DNA of 26,056 nt, from the NCBI GenBank assembly GCA_013003805.1, contig JABDII010000312.1, positions 1-26,056 of the forward strand, written 5' to 3'. Shown one piece after another: positions 6,922-14,781 of the stretch. Each line of letters begins with the position of its first letter. Positions within the stretch are counted from its first letter, which is position 1. The notes under the pieces were generated by a model. It saw only the letters and a program-made list of their open reading frames with translations. It was not told the DNA's origin and made no database searches. The position numbers were made by a program, and so were the translations under genes. The stretch comes from Gemmatimonadales bacterium (lineage in GTDB: Bacteria; Gemmatimonadota; Gemmatimonadetes; Gemmatimonadales; GWC2-71-9).

Positions 6922-7746
6922 TCAGGATTGGCAACGGTGGCAGAACACCGTCATACGGCCATCGATCTCATGGGTCCCGGTCAGCCGTGTGCCGCACGCA
7001 CGGCAGGGCTCGCCCTGCCGCCCGTATACCAGCAACTCGAACTGGTACCTGCCCGGCTGCCCCGTTCCGGTCCGGTAGTCGCGCACCGTCGTTCCACTGG
7101 ACGCGACCGCGGCCTCTAGAATCCGCTGCAGGTCCCGCCGGAGCCGGCCACGATGTTCCGGCGTGAGTCTGTTGGCCGGTTTGGACGGGTCGATCCCGGC
7201 GGCGAATAGGGCCTCGTTGGCGTAGATGTTCCCTATGCCGGCGATCCGTCGCTGATCCATGATCACTTTCTTGATGGCCTGCCTGGTTCCGGCAAGCGCA
7301 TTGGACAAAGCCGCGTCGTCAAAGGCCGCCGCGAGCGGTTCGGGGCCGAGCGCGGCCGAGTACTCGTCGAAGGCCTCATGATCCAGCAGATGGATCCTCC
7401 CGATGCGGCGGACGTCGCGATAGACCAACTCCTGGCCGTTGTCGAGCGGTGCTCTGAGCACGGCGTAGCGAACCTCATCCGGGGTGAGCGGGCGGTCGTA
7501 CACCATGAGTGACCCGGTCATTCCCGGCTGGATAACGAGGTGATGTGCGCCAAGGTCGATGATCGCGTGCTTCGCGCGCCGGGCGACGCCCCGGATGGAA
7601 GCGCCACGCATTGACCGTTGGAGGCGCCGCCGGCTCACTCCCCTCAGGATGTCATCGTGCGACAACGCAACCCGGCGAATGGTTCGGCCGACCAACGCGG
7701 GCCGTACTTCGCGAACGATGGTCTCGACTTCCGGCAGCTCCGGCAT
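6922..7746 (-). CDS. mutM: Formamidopyrimidine-DNA glycosylase (Fpg/MutM)
   Basis: 274 residues. The start is fixed by MPELPEVE, because Pro2 is the catalytic nucleophile and Glu3 the general acid after Met removal; the upstream in-frame extension would bury them. Lys59 (RRAKHAI) matches the conserved active-site lysine, RIAGIGNIYANEALF is the helix-two-turn-helix region, and the C-terminus has a four-cysteine zinc finger (C-x2-C ... C-x2-C in GEPCRACG and FCHRCQ). The enzyme removes 8-oxoguanine and formamidopyrimidines and cuts the strand by beta/delta elimination. Its start is 2 nt after the purD stop, so the two are likely co-translated. Confidence 0.96.
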   Translation of the reverse strand: MPELPEVETIVREVRPALVGRTIRRVALSHDDILRGVSRRRLQRSMRGASIRGVARRAKHAIIDLGAHHLVIQPGMTGSLMVYDRPLTPDEVRYAVLRAPLDNGQELVYRDVRRIGRIHLLDHEAFDEYSAALGPEPLAAAFDDAALSNALAGTRQAIKKVIMDQRRIAGIGNIYANEALFAAGIDPSKPANRLTPEHRGRLRRDLQRILEAAVASSGTTVRDYRTGTGQPGRYQFELLVYGRQGEPCRACGTRLTGTHEIDGRMTVFCHRCQS

Positions 7747-7748
7747 GG

Positions 7749-9035
7749 CTATCTCGCTTGGGCGATGCGCTCCGCCTCGCGCCAACCGATATCCCGCCGG
7801 TAGTGCTTGCCGTCGAATGTGATCCGCTCTGCTGCTTCGCGAGAAAGTCGCCCCGCCTCATCGACATCCGATGCTACCGCAGTCACGTTGAGCACTCGGC
7901 CACCACTCACGCGCAGAGTCCCCGCCTCGTCGCGTTTGGTGCCGGCGTGGAACACGATCACATCTGGATGGAGATCGTCCGGGATGACAATCTCCGCTCC
8001 CTTCTCAGGTCGCTCGGGATAGCCCCGGGCTGCCAGCACGGTGGTGACCGACGCGGCGTCGGACCGCGCCGGGATGGGAGTCGGTGGCTGGCCACGGGCC
8101 ACGCCGGCGAGGCACTCGGTGAGTCCTCCTCGCAAGAGCGGCAGGACCACCTGGGCCTCCGGGTCACCGAAGCGGCAGTTGAATTCCACTACCCAGGGGT
8201 TTCCGGCCGTATCGATCATGAGGCCGGCGTAAAGTATTCCGGTGAACCGCGCCCCGGCTCGACGCATCTCGAGCAGCGTCGGCGCGAGGATCTCTTCTCG
8301 AACCCGCGCGAGAAGCTCCGGCGTCACGATCGAAACGGGACTGTACGCCCCCATGCCGCCGGTGTTTGGTCCCGTGTCCCCCTCATCCTTTCGCTTGTGA
8401 TCTTGCGACGGGGGAAGCAACACCACGTCTTCGCCATCGGTCACGGCCAGAATCGAAGTCTCTTCGCCTTCGAGGAAACGCTCCACCAACACCTGGCTTC
8501 CGGCGTCGCCGAAGCGCCGGTCGGTCAGGATGGATTGCACCGCGTGCATGGCGTCGGCCCGGGTCTCGCAGACGATGACCCCCTTGCCGGCGGCAAGCCC
8601 GGACGCCTTGACCACGAGGGGTTCCGGATGCGTGCGGATATGTGCGAGGGCAGGGTCAACCGAGGAGAAAGTCCGCGCGTCGGCGGTTGGCACGTCGGCC
8701 CGCCGCATGACCTCCTTCGAAAACGCCTTGGATGCCTCGAGTTGTGCCGCGGCTGCCGCCGGACCGAATACGGCTCTCCCCTCGGCGCGGAGCCGGTCGG
8801 CCAGCCCGCCCGCGAGAGGTGCCTCGGGCCCGATGATGGTCAGGTCGATGTCCGAATGCCCCACCGCCTGCGCCAGACCGGCCAAATCGTCGGCGGCAAT
8901 CGGGAGGTTGGTGCCGATTGATGCGGTACCCGGATTGCCGGGGGCGGAGAAGAATTCGGCCGTTGGATCTTCGCGGCGGAGCGTCCACAGGAGGGCGTGC
9001 TCCCTCCCTCCGCCTCCAACGACCAGAATTCTCAC
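7749..9035 (-). CDS. purD: Phosphoribosylamine-glycine ligase (GAR synthetase)
   Basis: 428 residues, full length. It starts with GTG at 9035 overlapping the stop of the M48 protease gene (GTGA). N-terminal VVGGGGREHAL and APGNPGTA bind phosphoribosylamine, IGPEAPL follows, then the ATP-grasp domain with VKASGLAAGKGVIV and EFNCRFGDPEAQVVLPLL (Mg and ATP ligands). It catalyses the second step of purine synthesis, joining glycine to phosphoribosylamine using ATP. No other pur genes are in the window; here it sits between a protease and a DNA glycosylase, an arrangement that suggests operon packing more than shared function. Confidence 0.97.
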   Translation of the reverse strand: MRILVVGGGGREHALLWTLRREDPTAEFFSAPGNPGTASIGTNLPIAADDLAGLAQAVGHSDIDLTIIGPEAPLAGGLADRLRAEGRAVFGPAAAAAQLEASKAFSKEVMRRADVPTADARTFSSVDPALAHIRTHPEPLVVKASGLAAGKGVIVCETRADAMHAVQSILTDRRFGDAGSQVLVERFLEGEETSILAVTDGEDVVLLPPSQDHKRKDEGDTGPNTGGMGAYSPVSIVTPELLARVREEILAPTLLEMRRAGARFTGILYAGLMIDTAGNPWVVEFNCRFGDPEAQVVLPLLRGGLTECLAGVARGQPPTPIPARSDAASVTTVLAARGYPERPEKGAEIVIPDDLHPDVIVFHAGTKRDEAGTLRVSGGRVLNVTAVASDVDEAGRLSREAAERITFDGKHYRRDIGWREAERIAQAR

Positions 9036-10048
9036 TTGTCGTCGCGCGCCTTCCGGAAGGCCTCTCCCACCTTGTCCGCGGCGCGCTTGGCCGCGTCTAC
9101 CACTTGCGACGCCACCTCGCGCGCCTCACCGGCGTAATGGGTCCCGGCCTCGGATATGTCGTCCTTAATCGAGCGCTCCTTGGCCTCGGCTCCGCGCTTG
9201 GTGTACTCCCCGCGCAGGATCCGGTCGTACTCTCCTCCGACAACCCACTGCTGCAGTTCGGCGGCGCGAACCGTATTCATCGGATGGGTCAACGCGAGGG
9301 TATTGAGGATCTTGTACAGAAAATCGAAGCCTTCGTTCGCGGCTCGATATTCGTTGGCTTGTGCCATGAACGCATTCAAGTCCATCTCGCCCTGGCGGAT
9401 TTGTCCACGTGTGCCGCCCGCCATCTTCATGAACAGCCGCTGGGACGCCAAGATGTCCTGGCTTCCGAGAAGTCCGGCGCGGTCGCTGGACAGCTCCGAT
9501 TTCCGGTGCCACTCGAGGATCGCGAGCCGGATGGGCAGGAGCGCAATTCCGGCGAGGATGGGCAGCGCCGAGAAGCTCACTGCCAGGATGATCTCGGCGA
9601 TGGTGCGATACAGCGCGTGACCACTCACCACGTGTCCCATTTCGTGGGCGAGCAACACGAGCAGTTCCTCGTCATCCAGCATCTCGAGCGCGGCGCTGTG
9701 CATGACGATGAACGGATCATCGACGCCGAACGCACCGGCATTGAACACCGGCGTCTGCGACACGTACAGCTCCGGCACCGTGGGCCAGTCGAACGTGGCG
9801 GCGACTTCCACGTGGAGTGCGTGGACTTTGGGGAACTGATTCGTACCGGCCCGGACGGCATTGCCTTGGAACAGCAATCGGATGCCGCGCTCACCGCCCA
9901 ATATTCCGATGATCTTGCGGACTATATCGTCGAATCCAGGGACGGCGCGGAGGGTTTGGAGGGCCGCGCGATCCGCTGGGTGCTCCCAGCTGACGGCCGA
10001 GATCTCGGAGAACGCTTTCCGCGTCCGAAGCGCAGGAGGGTTGGACAT
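9032..10048 (-). CDS. M48-family membrane metalloprotease (HtpX/Ste24-like peptidase domain)
   Basis: 338 residues from the ATG at 10048, with GAGAG a few nt upstream. The zinc motif HEMGH is at 135-139 and the third ligand is Glu185 in ELSSDRAG, the M48 pattern ExxxD. A hydrophobic segment between them (about 152-176) is a probable membrane span or hairpin. The active site is expected to face the cytoplasm, as in the HtpX group, but topology is uncertain because there is no N-terminal signal. The last ~50 residues are charged, repeating Ala/Lys/Glu with an amphipathic-helix look (AKERSIKDD, VVDAAKRAADKVGEAF), not part of the peptidase domain. It is the first gene of the operon with purD, mutM and the UvrC-like nuclease. 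HtpX relatives degrade damaged membrane proteins; the substrate here is unknown. Confidence 0.88.
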   Translation of the reverse strand: MSNPPALRTRKAFSEISAVSWEHPADRAALQTLRAVPGFDDIVRKIIGILGGERGIRLLFQGNAVRAGTNQFPKVHALHVEVAATFDWPTVPELYVSQTPVFNAGAFGVDDPFIVMHSAALEMLDDEELLVLLAHEMGHVVSGHALYRTIAEIILAVSFSALPILAGIALLPIRLAILEWHRKSELSSDRAGLLGSQDILASQRLFMKMAGGTRGQIRQGEMDLNAFMAQANEYRAANEGFDFLYKILNTLALTHPMNTVRAAELQQWVVGGEYDRILRGEYTKRGAEAKERSIKDDISEAGTHYAGEAREVASQVVDAAKRAADKVGEAFRKARDDK

Positions 10049-10060
10049 ATCTGACTCTCG

Positions 10061-10095
10061 CGTAGGGGATACCCCGCCCTACGGGGGGGCGGGGT
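10061..10095. repeat. Overlapping inverted repeats (possible terminator or attenuator)
   Basis: Between the PLP enzyme and the M48 gene. ACCCCGCCC (10071-10079) pairs perfectly with GGGCGGGGT (10087-10095) around a 7-nt loop. CGTAGGG (10061-10067) pairs perfectly with CCCTACG (10077-10083). The two hairpins share bases and cannot both form. On the minus strand they lie about 30-60 nt after the PLP-enzyme stop and just before the M48 start. No T-run follows, so a classical intrinsic terminator is not supported. Confidence 0.45.
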
Positions 10096-10124
10096 CCGGG
10101 TTTCAAAATGAGACGAACAGGCCC

Positions 10125-11306
10125 CTAGGCCGCCTTCTTGGTGGCCGCTAGGGCGTGGTCGAGGTCGTCTATCAGGTCTTGCGGGTCCTCAATACCGCAG
10201 CTCAATCGGAGCAGGCTGTCGGTCAACCCTAGACTCTCCCTGATGGCAAGTGGGACCGATGCGTGGGTCATCGAGGCCGGGTGGCCGATCAGGCTCTCCA
10301 CCCCGCCGAGCGACTCCGCCAGGCTGAAGACTCTGGTGCTCTCCGCGAAGCGCTTGGCGCGCGCCGGGTCGCCCAGGTCGAACGAGATCATCCCGCCGAA
10401 GCCGAACATCTGTCGCTTGGCCAGATCGTGTTGCGGATGCGACGGGAGCCCGGGGTAATACACCTTGGCGATGTCCGGCTGGTGGCTGAGCCACTCCGCA
10501 ATGTGCCGCCCGTTTTGGTCGTGGCGTTCCATTCTCAGCGGCAAGGTCTTGATGCCCCTGAGTGCAAGCCAGCAATCGAGCGGGCCCGGCACCGCGCCCG
10601 CCGCGTTCTGGATAAAGGCAAGCCGCTCGGCGACATCATCACGAGACGTTACCAAGAGTCCGCCCACCATATCGCTATGGCCGTTGAGGTATTTCGTCGT
10701 GCTGTGGAGAACGATATCTGCGCCGTCGGTCAGCGGACGCTGGAAGTAGGGGGACGCGAAGGTGTTGTCGACCACGAAGAGATAGCCCCGGGCTTGCGCC
10801 AGATCGCCGAGCGCGCGCAGATCGGTCAAATGCATCATCGGGTTGGTCGGCGTCTCGCAGAAGATCATTCGCGTCTTCGGTGTGAGGGCGCGCTCTACGT
10901 TCCCGAGGTCTCGCATGTCGACGAACGAAAATGTGAGCCCGAGTTCGGAGTAGATCTGCTCCATGAGGCGGTGGCTTCCGCCGTACACGTTTTGGCCGGA
11001 GACGACGTGGTCGCCCGCCCTCAGGAGCTTGAGGGTCGTGTCCAGGGCCGCGAGCCCTGAGGCGTATGCCAGGCCGTGCACGCCGCCCTCGAGGCTGGCG
11101 ATATTCCGCTCCAACGCCTCGCGGGTCGGGTTCTGCGTGCGGGCATATTCGTAGCCCTTGTGCCGGCCCAAACCCTCCTGGACGTAGGTCGATGTCTGAT
11201 AAATGGGCGGCATAACTGCGCCAGCCAGAGGATCTGGCTCCTGACCTGCATGGACCGCCCGGGTGTCGAAGGCGCGGGCCTGGTCGCTTGGAGAGATTCG
11301 GGTCAT
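10125..11306 (-). CDS. Cystathionine gamma-synthase/gamma-lyase family PLP enzyme
   Basis: 393 residues from the ATG at 11306 (MTRISPSDQARAFDTRAVHAG); the frame is open upstream to 11900 but that part runs antisense to glmM and has no family similarity. Fold-type I hallmarks: YEYARTQNPTREALE, SGLAAL, NVYGGSHRL, FCETPTNP, VVDNTFASPY and the PLP lysine K205 in HSTTKYLNGHSD; the C-terminus has SLGGVESLIGHPASMTH. These match the Met/Cys transsulfuration family (MetB, MetC, CGL, MetZ). I cannot separate synthase from lyase by eye, so no gene symbol is given. It is a single gene with its own promoter, divergent from glmM. Confidence 0.9.
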   Translation of the reverse strand: MTRISPSDQARAFDTRAVHAGQEPDPLAGAVMPPIYQTSTYVQEGLGRHKGYEYARTQNPTREALERNIASLEGGVHGLAYASGLAALDTTLKLLRAGDHVVSGQNVYGGSHRLMEQIYSELGLTFSFVDMRDLGNVERALTPKTRMIFCETPTNPMMHLTDLRALGDLAQARGYLFVVDNTFASPYFQRPLTDGADIVLHSTTKYLNGHSDMVGGLLVTSRDDVAERLAFIQNAAGAVPGPLDCWLALRGIKTLPLRMERHDQNGRHIAEWLSHQPDIAKVYYPGLPSHPQHDLAKRQMFGFGGMISFDLGDPARAKRFAESTRVFSLAESLGGVESLIGHPASMTHASVPLAIRESLGLTDSLLRLSCGIEDPQDLIDDLDHALAATKKAA

Positions 11307-11331
11307 GAGTCCGCCGGATAGCTGTTCCTGG

Positions 11332-11361
11332 AACGTAATGGGCTGCAAGAGGTTGCGGCAA
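11332..11361 (-). promoter_or_regulatory. Candidate sigma-70-type promoter for the PLP enzyme gene
   Basis: Read on the minus strand: -35 TTGCCG (11361-11356), an 18-nt spacer, and -10 TACGTT (11337-11332). The ATG follows about 26 nt later. It is moderately similar to the consensus and is found by eye only. Confidence 0.4.
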
Positions 11362-11369
11362 GATTTCCG

Positions 11370-11398
11370 TTGTTTGGCCCGTCCCGCCCACCTACATT
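11370..11398 (+). promoter_or_regulatory. Candidate sigma-70-type promoter for glmM-glmS
   Basis: -35 TTGTTT (11370-11375), a 17-nt spacer, -10 TACATT (11393-11398). The proposed GTG start is at 11430. It lies back to back with, but does not overlap, the candidate promoter for the PLP enzyme on the other strand. Confidence 0.45.
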
Positions 11399-11429
11399 TC
11401 ACGATTCCCATGGAGGGTCGATCACGAGC

Positions 11430-12797
11430 GTGTCCAATAGCCTGATAGTAAGCGTGTCCGGCATGCGTGGCATCGTGGGCCTGGACCTGACTCCGGAACT
11501 CGTGGCCCGACATGCCGCGGCCCTCGGGGCCTGGGCCCGGGCCGCGGGAAACCCTACGGTAGTCGTGGGCCGGGATGCCCGTACCAGCGGGCCCATGTTC
11601 GTCAGGGCCGCCAGCGCCGGGCTCATGTCTGTCGGGGTCCAGATTCTGGATGTCGGACTCGTTCCCACCCCAACGGTCCAGCTTGCCGTGGAGCATCACC
11701 AGGCTGGCGCCGGTCTCGTCCTGACCGCGAGTCACAATCCGATCGAGTGGAACGCGCTCAAGTTCATCGGGCCAGACGGACTCTTCCTCGACGCCGAGGT
11801 CGGGGCGCGGGTCCGGGAGCTGGCCGACCTGGGGCCTGAGCGAGTGGCGTGGGACCAGGTTGGGGAGGTGGTCGAAGACACCGAGGCCGTAGCCCGCCAC
11901 CTCGATCAGGTCATGGCACTCCCCGTGATCGACGTGCCGGCCATCCAGAGGCGAGGGTTCACCGTGGCACTAGATTGTGTCCGTGGAGCTGGCGGGACAG
12001 CGATGCCAGCGCTGCTGGAGCGGCTCGGTTGCACGGTCGTAGGCATTAATCTGGAGACGGATGGGAAGTTCCCGCGACCGCCAGAGCCGATCCCTGAGCA
12101 CTTGGGCGAGCTGGAGCGATTGGTTCTTAGGTCGAAGGCGGACGTCGGAGTTGCCGTCGATCCGGATGTCGACCGGCTCGCCCTGGTCGACGAGTTGGGC
12201 CGTGCCATTGGTGAGGACTACACGCTCGCGTTTGCGGTGCAAGCTGTCTACGGATCGGCACCGTCTGACATGGAGAATGCTCGGGTGGTCGTCGCCAATC
12301 TCTCCACCAGCCTGGTGGTGGAAGACGCGGCCAAGGGGTCGGGCGCCCGGATGGTCCGAGCCCCAGTGGGGGAGGCAAACGTAGCTCAGGCGATCGTCGA
12401 AGAAGGGGCGGCAATCGGTGGGGAAGGGAACGGCGGAGTGATCCTTCCTTCGCTCCATGTTGGCCGAGATGCCCCTGTGGGAGTGGCCTTGATCTTGCAT
12501 CTGCTTGCGCGACAAGGCTCTACGGTCTCGGCGCTGGTGGCGGCTGGACCCCGCTATCATATCGTGAAATCAAAGCTTGCTCGGGGTCCCAGCTTAGAGC
12601 CTGTGTACCGGCGGTTGATCGATCGTTTTGTCGACGCCACATCCGACCTGCGGGACGGGCTGCGGCTGGCTTGGCCCGATCGCTGGCTTCACCTGAGACC
12701 CTCCGGCACCGAGCCGGTCGTCCGGATTATCGCGGAGGCGCCTTCCCAGGCGGAAGCCGAAGACCTCGTGACGTTGTGTCGCGAGACCCTGCAGTAG
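11430..12797 (+). CDS. glmM: Phosphoglucosamine mutase / alpha-D-phosphohexomutase family
   Basis: 455 residues from a GTG at 11430, with GGAGGG about 12 nt upstream (longer than ideal spacing). The phosphoserine loop TASHNP places Ser101 as the phosphorylated residue; the Mg loop is D244-P-D-V-D-R; the sugar loop is GEGNGG (331-336); the phosphate-binding loop is RPSGTEP (423-429). The family interconverts hexose-6- and -1-phosphates. Glucosamine-phosphate is the most likely substrate because glmS, which makes glucosamine-6-phosphate, begins 11 nt downstream. The sugar loop is not the GE-x-SGH of classical bacterial GlmM but the E-x-NGG type seen in many archaeal-like phosphohexomutases. Phosphomannomutase or phosphoglucomutase activity is therefore an alternative. 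Confidence 0.88.
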   Translation: MSNSLIVSVSGMRGIVGLDLTPELVARHAAALGAWARAAGNPTVVVGRDARTSGPMFVRAASAGLMSVGVQILDVGLVPTPTVQLAVEHHQAGAGLVLTASHNPIEWNALKFIGPDGLFLDAEVGARVRELADLGPERVAWDQVGEVVEDTEAVARHLDQVMALPVIDVPAIQRRGFTVALDCVRGAGGTAMPALLERLGCTVVGINLETDGKFPRPPEPIPEHLGELERLVLRSKADVGVAVDPDVDRLALVDELGRAIGEDYTLAFAVQAVYGSAPSDMENARVVVANLSTSLVVEDAAKGSGARMVRAPVGEANVAQAIVEEGAAIGGEGNGGVILPSLHVGRDAPVGVALILHLLARQGSTVSALVAAGPRYHIVKSKLARGPSLEPVYRRLIDRFVDATSDLRDGLRLAWPDRWLHLRPSGTEPVVRIIAEAPSQAEAEDLVTLCRETLQ

Positions 12798-12808
12798 GGA
12801 GTAGGACT

Positions 12809-14635
12809 ATGTGCGGTATCGTTGGCTACATCGGCCCGAGGCAAGCAGGTCACTTGCTGTTGGATGGCCTGCGGCGGCTCGAGTACCGCGGCTATGACTC
12901 GGCTGGGATCGCCCTCCTCAACGGGGGAGGTCTCGAAGTCATCAAGACGTCCGGCAAGTTGTCCAACCTGGAAAAGGCTCTCGTCGGCCGGGTGCCATCC
13001 GGGACACTTGGCATTGCCCACACGCGTTGGGCCACCCACGGGGCCCCTACCGAGATCAACGCCCATCCGCACACCGATCAAGACGGCAATATCGCGGTCA
13101 TCCACAACGGGATCATTGAGAACGCCACCGCCATTCGGACGGCGCTTGTCAATATCGGGCACACCTTCGAGTCCGATACCGACACCGAGGTTTTGGCGCA
13201 TCTGATTGGCGCCCTGTTTCAGGGCGACCTCGAGGAGGCAGTGGCCGCCGCACTCAAGGAAGTCGACGGGGCCTACGGCATCGCGGTGATTTCGGCTCAG
13301 CAACCGGACGTGCTGGTGGCGGCCCGGAAGGGATCGCCCCTCATCGTTGGCGTGGGCACTGATGAGTGGTTCGTTGCGTCCGATGCTTCTCCGCTCCTCG
13401 AGCACACGCGGTCAGTGGTGTACCTCGATGACGGAGAGATGGTGGTCCTGACCCGCGATGGCTATCGCGTGCGCGACCTCCAAGTGACGGAAATCCAAAA
13501 GCCGGTGAGCCAGATCGAATGGGACCTCGCCAAGATCGAGCGGGGTGGCTTCGAGCATTTCATGCTGAAGGAGATCTTCGAGCAGCCGGAGAGCCTCAGA
13601 AACACGCTTCGCGGCCACTTGCTCGATGACGAGGGGACAGCACGACTGCTTGGTCTCAACCTGACGGATGATGAGCTCAAGCGGATCGACCGCATCGTAA
13701 TCACCGCCTGCGGCACCTCGTGGCACTCGAGTCTCATCGGCGAGTACATGATCGAGGAATTGGCTCGCGTGCCGGTCGAGGTCGAATACGCGTCGGAGTT
13801 CCGCTATCGAAACCCTGTGATCGACGAACGGACTCTGGTCATCGGCATCTCCCAGTCGGGCGAAACAGCGGACACGCTCGCGGCCATTCGCGAGGCTAAG
13901 GCGCGCGGAGCCAGAACCCTCGGCCTCGTCAACGTGGTGGGATCCACTATTGCGCGAGAAGTAGAAGGGGGCACCTACCTTCACGCCGGGCCGGAAATCG
14001 GCGTGGCGAGCACCAAGGCATTTACCAGCCAAATTGCAGCCCTCGCGCTATTCACCCTCCGGTTAGCGCGGCTCAAGGACATGAGCATTCTACAAGGCCG
14101 TCAGTTCATTCAGGCACTGCGCGAGCTTCCGGACAAGGTCCAGCAGATCTTGGACCGGGCCCCCGACGTGGAGCGACTGGCCGAGGAGTTCCTCGATTCC
14201 AGTAACGTGCTCTACCTGGGTCGCGGGGTGAACTTCCCAGTGGCGCTGGAGGGGGCGCTCAAGCTCAAGGAAATTTCCTACATCCACGCCGAGGGCTATC
14301 CGGCTGCGGAGATGAAGCATGGACCCATCGCGCTCATCGACGAGAACATGCCGGTCGTGTTCATCGCCCCGAAAGACGGCGTCCACTCGAAGATCGTGTC
14401 GAACATCGAAGAGGTGAAGGCTCGCGGAGGCAAGGTGATCGCGCTGGTCAATGAAGGCGATGCCGAGATTGAACGCTTGGCCGACAAGACCTTCCCGATC
14501 CCCGACACCGTAGACCTCCTGACCCCGATCCTGACCAGCCTGCCACTCCAGCTCTTCGCCTATTACGTGGCGGTCCGGCGCGGGTGCAACGTCGATCAGC
14601 CGCGTAATCTCGCCAAGTCGGTCACGGTCGAGTAA
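12809..14635 (+). CDS. glmS: Glutamine-fructose-6-phosphate aminotransferase (isomerizing)
   Basis: 608 residues, full length. The start is fixed by MCGIVGYIG, because Cys2 becomes the N-terminal nucleophile of the glutamine amidotransferase domain; the frame is open further upstream, inside glmM. AGGGAG lies about 8 nt before it. The glutaminase half includes RRLEYRGYDSAGIA and HTRWATHG; two SIS sugar-isomerase domains follow with TACGTSWHS, SQSGETADT and GVASTKAFTSQ; the C-terminus ends NLAKSVTVE, with the Schiff-base lysine. The enzyme makes glucosamine-6-phosphate for peptidoglycan and lipopolysaccharide. I saw no glmS-ribozyme-like element in the short space before it; it is probably co-transcribed with glmM. 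Confidence 0.98.
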   Translation: MCGIVGYIGPRQAGHLLLDGLRRLEYRGYDSAGIALLNGGGLEVIKTSGKLSNLEKALVGRVPSGTLGIAHTRWATHGAPTEINAHPHTDQDGNIAVIHNGIIENATAIRTALVNIGHTFESDTDTEVLAHLIGALFQGDLEEAVAAALKEVDGAYGIAVISAQQPDVLVAARKGSPLIVGVGTDEWFVASDASPLLEHTRSVVYLDDGEMVVLTRDGYRVRDLQVTEIQKPVSQIEWDLAKIERGGFEHFMLKEIFEQPESLRNTLRGHLLDDEGTARLLGLNLTDDELKRIDRIVITACGTSWHSSLIGEYMIEELARVPVEVEYASEFRYRNPVIDERTLVIGISQSGETADTLAAIREAKARGARTLGLVNVVGSTIAREVEGGTYLHAGPEIGVASTKAFTSQIAALALFTLRLARLKDMSILQGRQFIQALRELPDKVQQILDRAPDVERLAEEFLDSSNVLYLGRGVNFPVALEGALKLKEISYIHAEGYPAAEMKHGPIALIDENMPVVFIAPKDGVHSKIVSNIEEVKARGGKVIALVNEGDAEIERLADKTFPIPDTVDLLTPILTSLPLQLFAYYVAVRRGCNVDQPRNLAKSVTVE

Positions 14636-14726
14636 CCCAACCCTCGTACAACCTCGTCACGGGAGTCGAACACCCAGTCCTTCGGCCCCTGATATGACGC
14701 ACCGCATGTCGCACGCGGCCTCGGTA

Positions 14727-14749
14727 TCCCGTGTATCTTCGGGACACTC
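14727..14749 (+). repeat. Short inverted repeat upstream of the desulfurase-like gene
   Basis: TCCCG and CGGGA around the loop TGTATCTT, within the 146-nt space between glmS and the next gene. No T-run follows, so it is not a convincing terminator. A TATCTT hexamer lies in the loop. The rest of this space shows no gene or RNA that I can support. Confidence 0.25.
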
Positions 14750-14781
14750 AGCACTGCTGCCCCTTCTCCCAGTGAATCCTC

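Noticed and set aside
7611..8921. 436-codon open frame on the plus strand
   Set aside because: It runs antisense across purD and the mutM start, both secure from motifs; its product is rich in His, Arg and Gly with no recognisable domain, as expected of a GC-rich shadow frame.
8918..10054. 378-codon open frame on the plus strand
   Set aside because: Antisense to the M48 protease gene, which has HEMGH and the third ligand; no motif or ribosome binding site supports the plus frame.
11307..11900. Upstream extension of the PLP enzyme frame (about 198 codons)
   Set aside because: It is antisense to glmM, has no family similarity, and the conserved N-terminus begins at 11306.
12671..12808. Upstream extension of glmS
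   Set aside because: It lies inside glmM in another frame, and Cys2 must be the processed N-terminus, which fixes the start at 12809.
12798..12808. Possible glmS ribozyme
   Set aside because: Only 11 nt separate glmM and glmS and no ribozyme-like leader can fit.
14655..14690. GTTCGACTCCC-like string on the minus strand resembling a tRNA T-arm
   Set aside because: The T-stem arms do not pair, no matching acceptor or anticodon stem is found nearby, and no CCA context fits.
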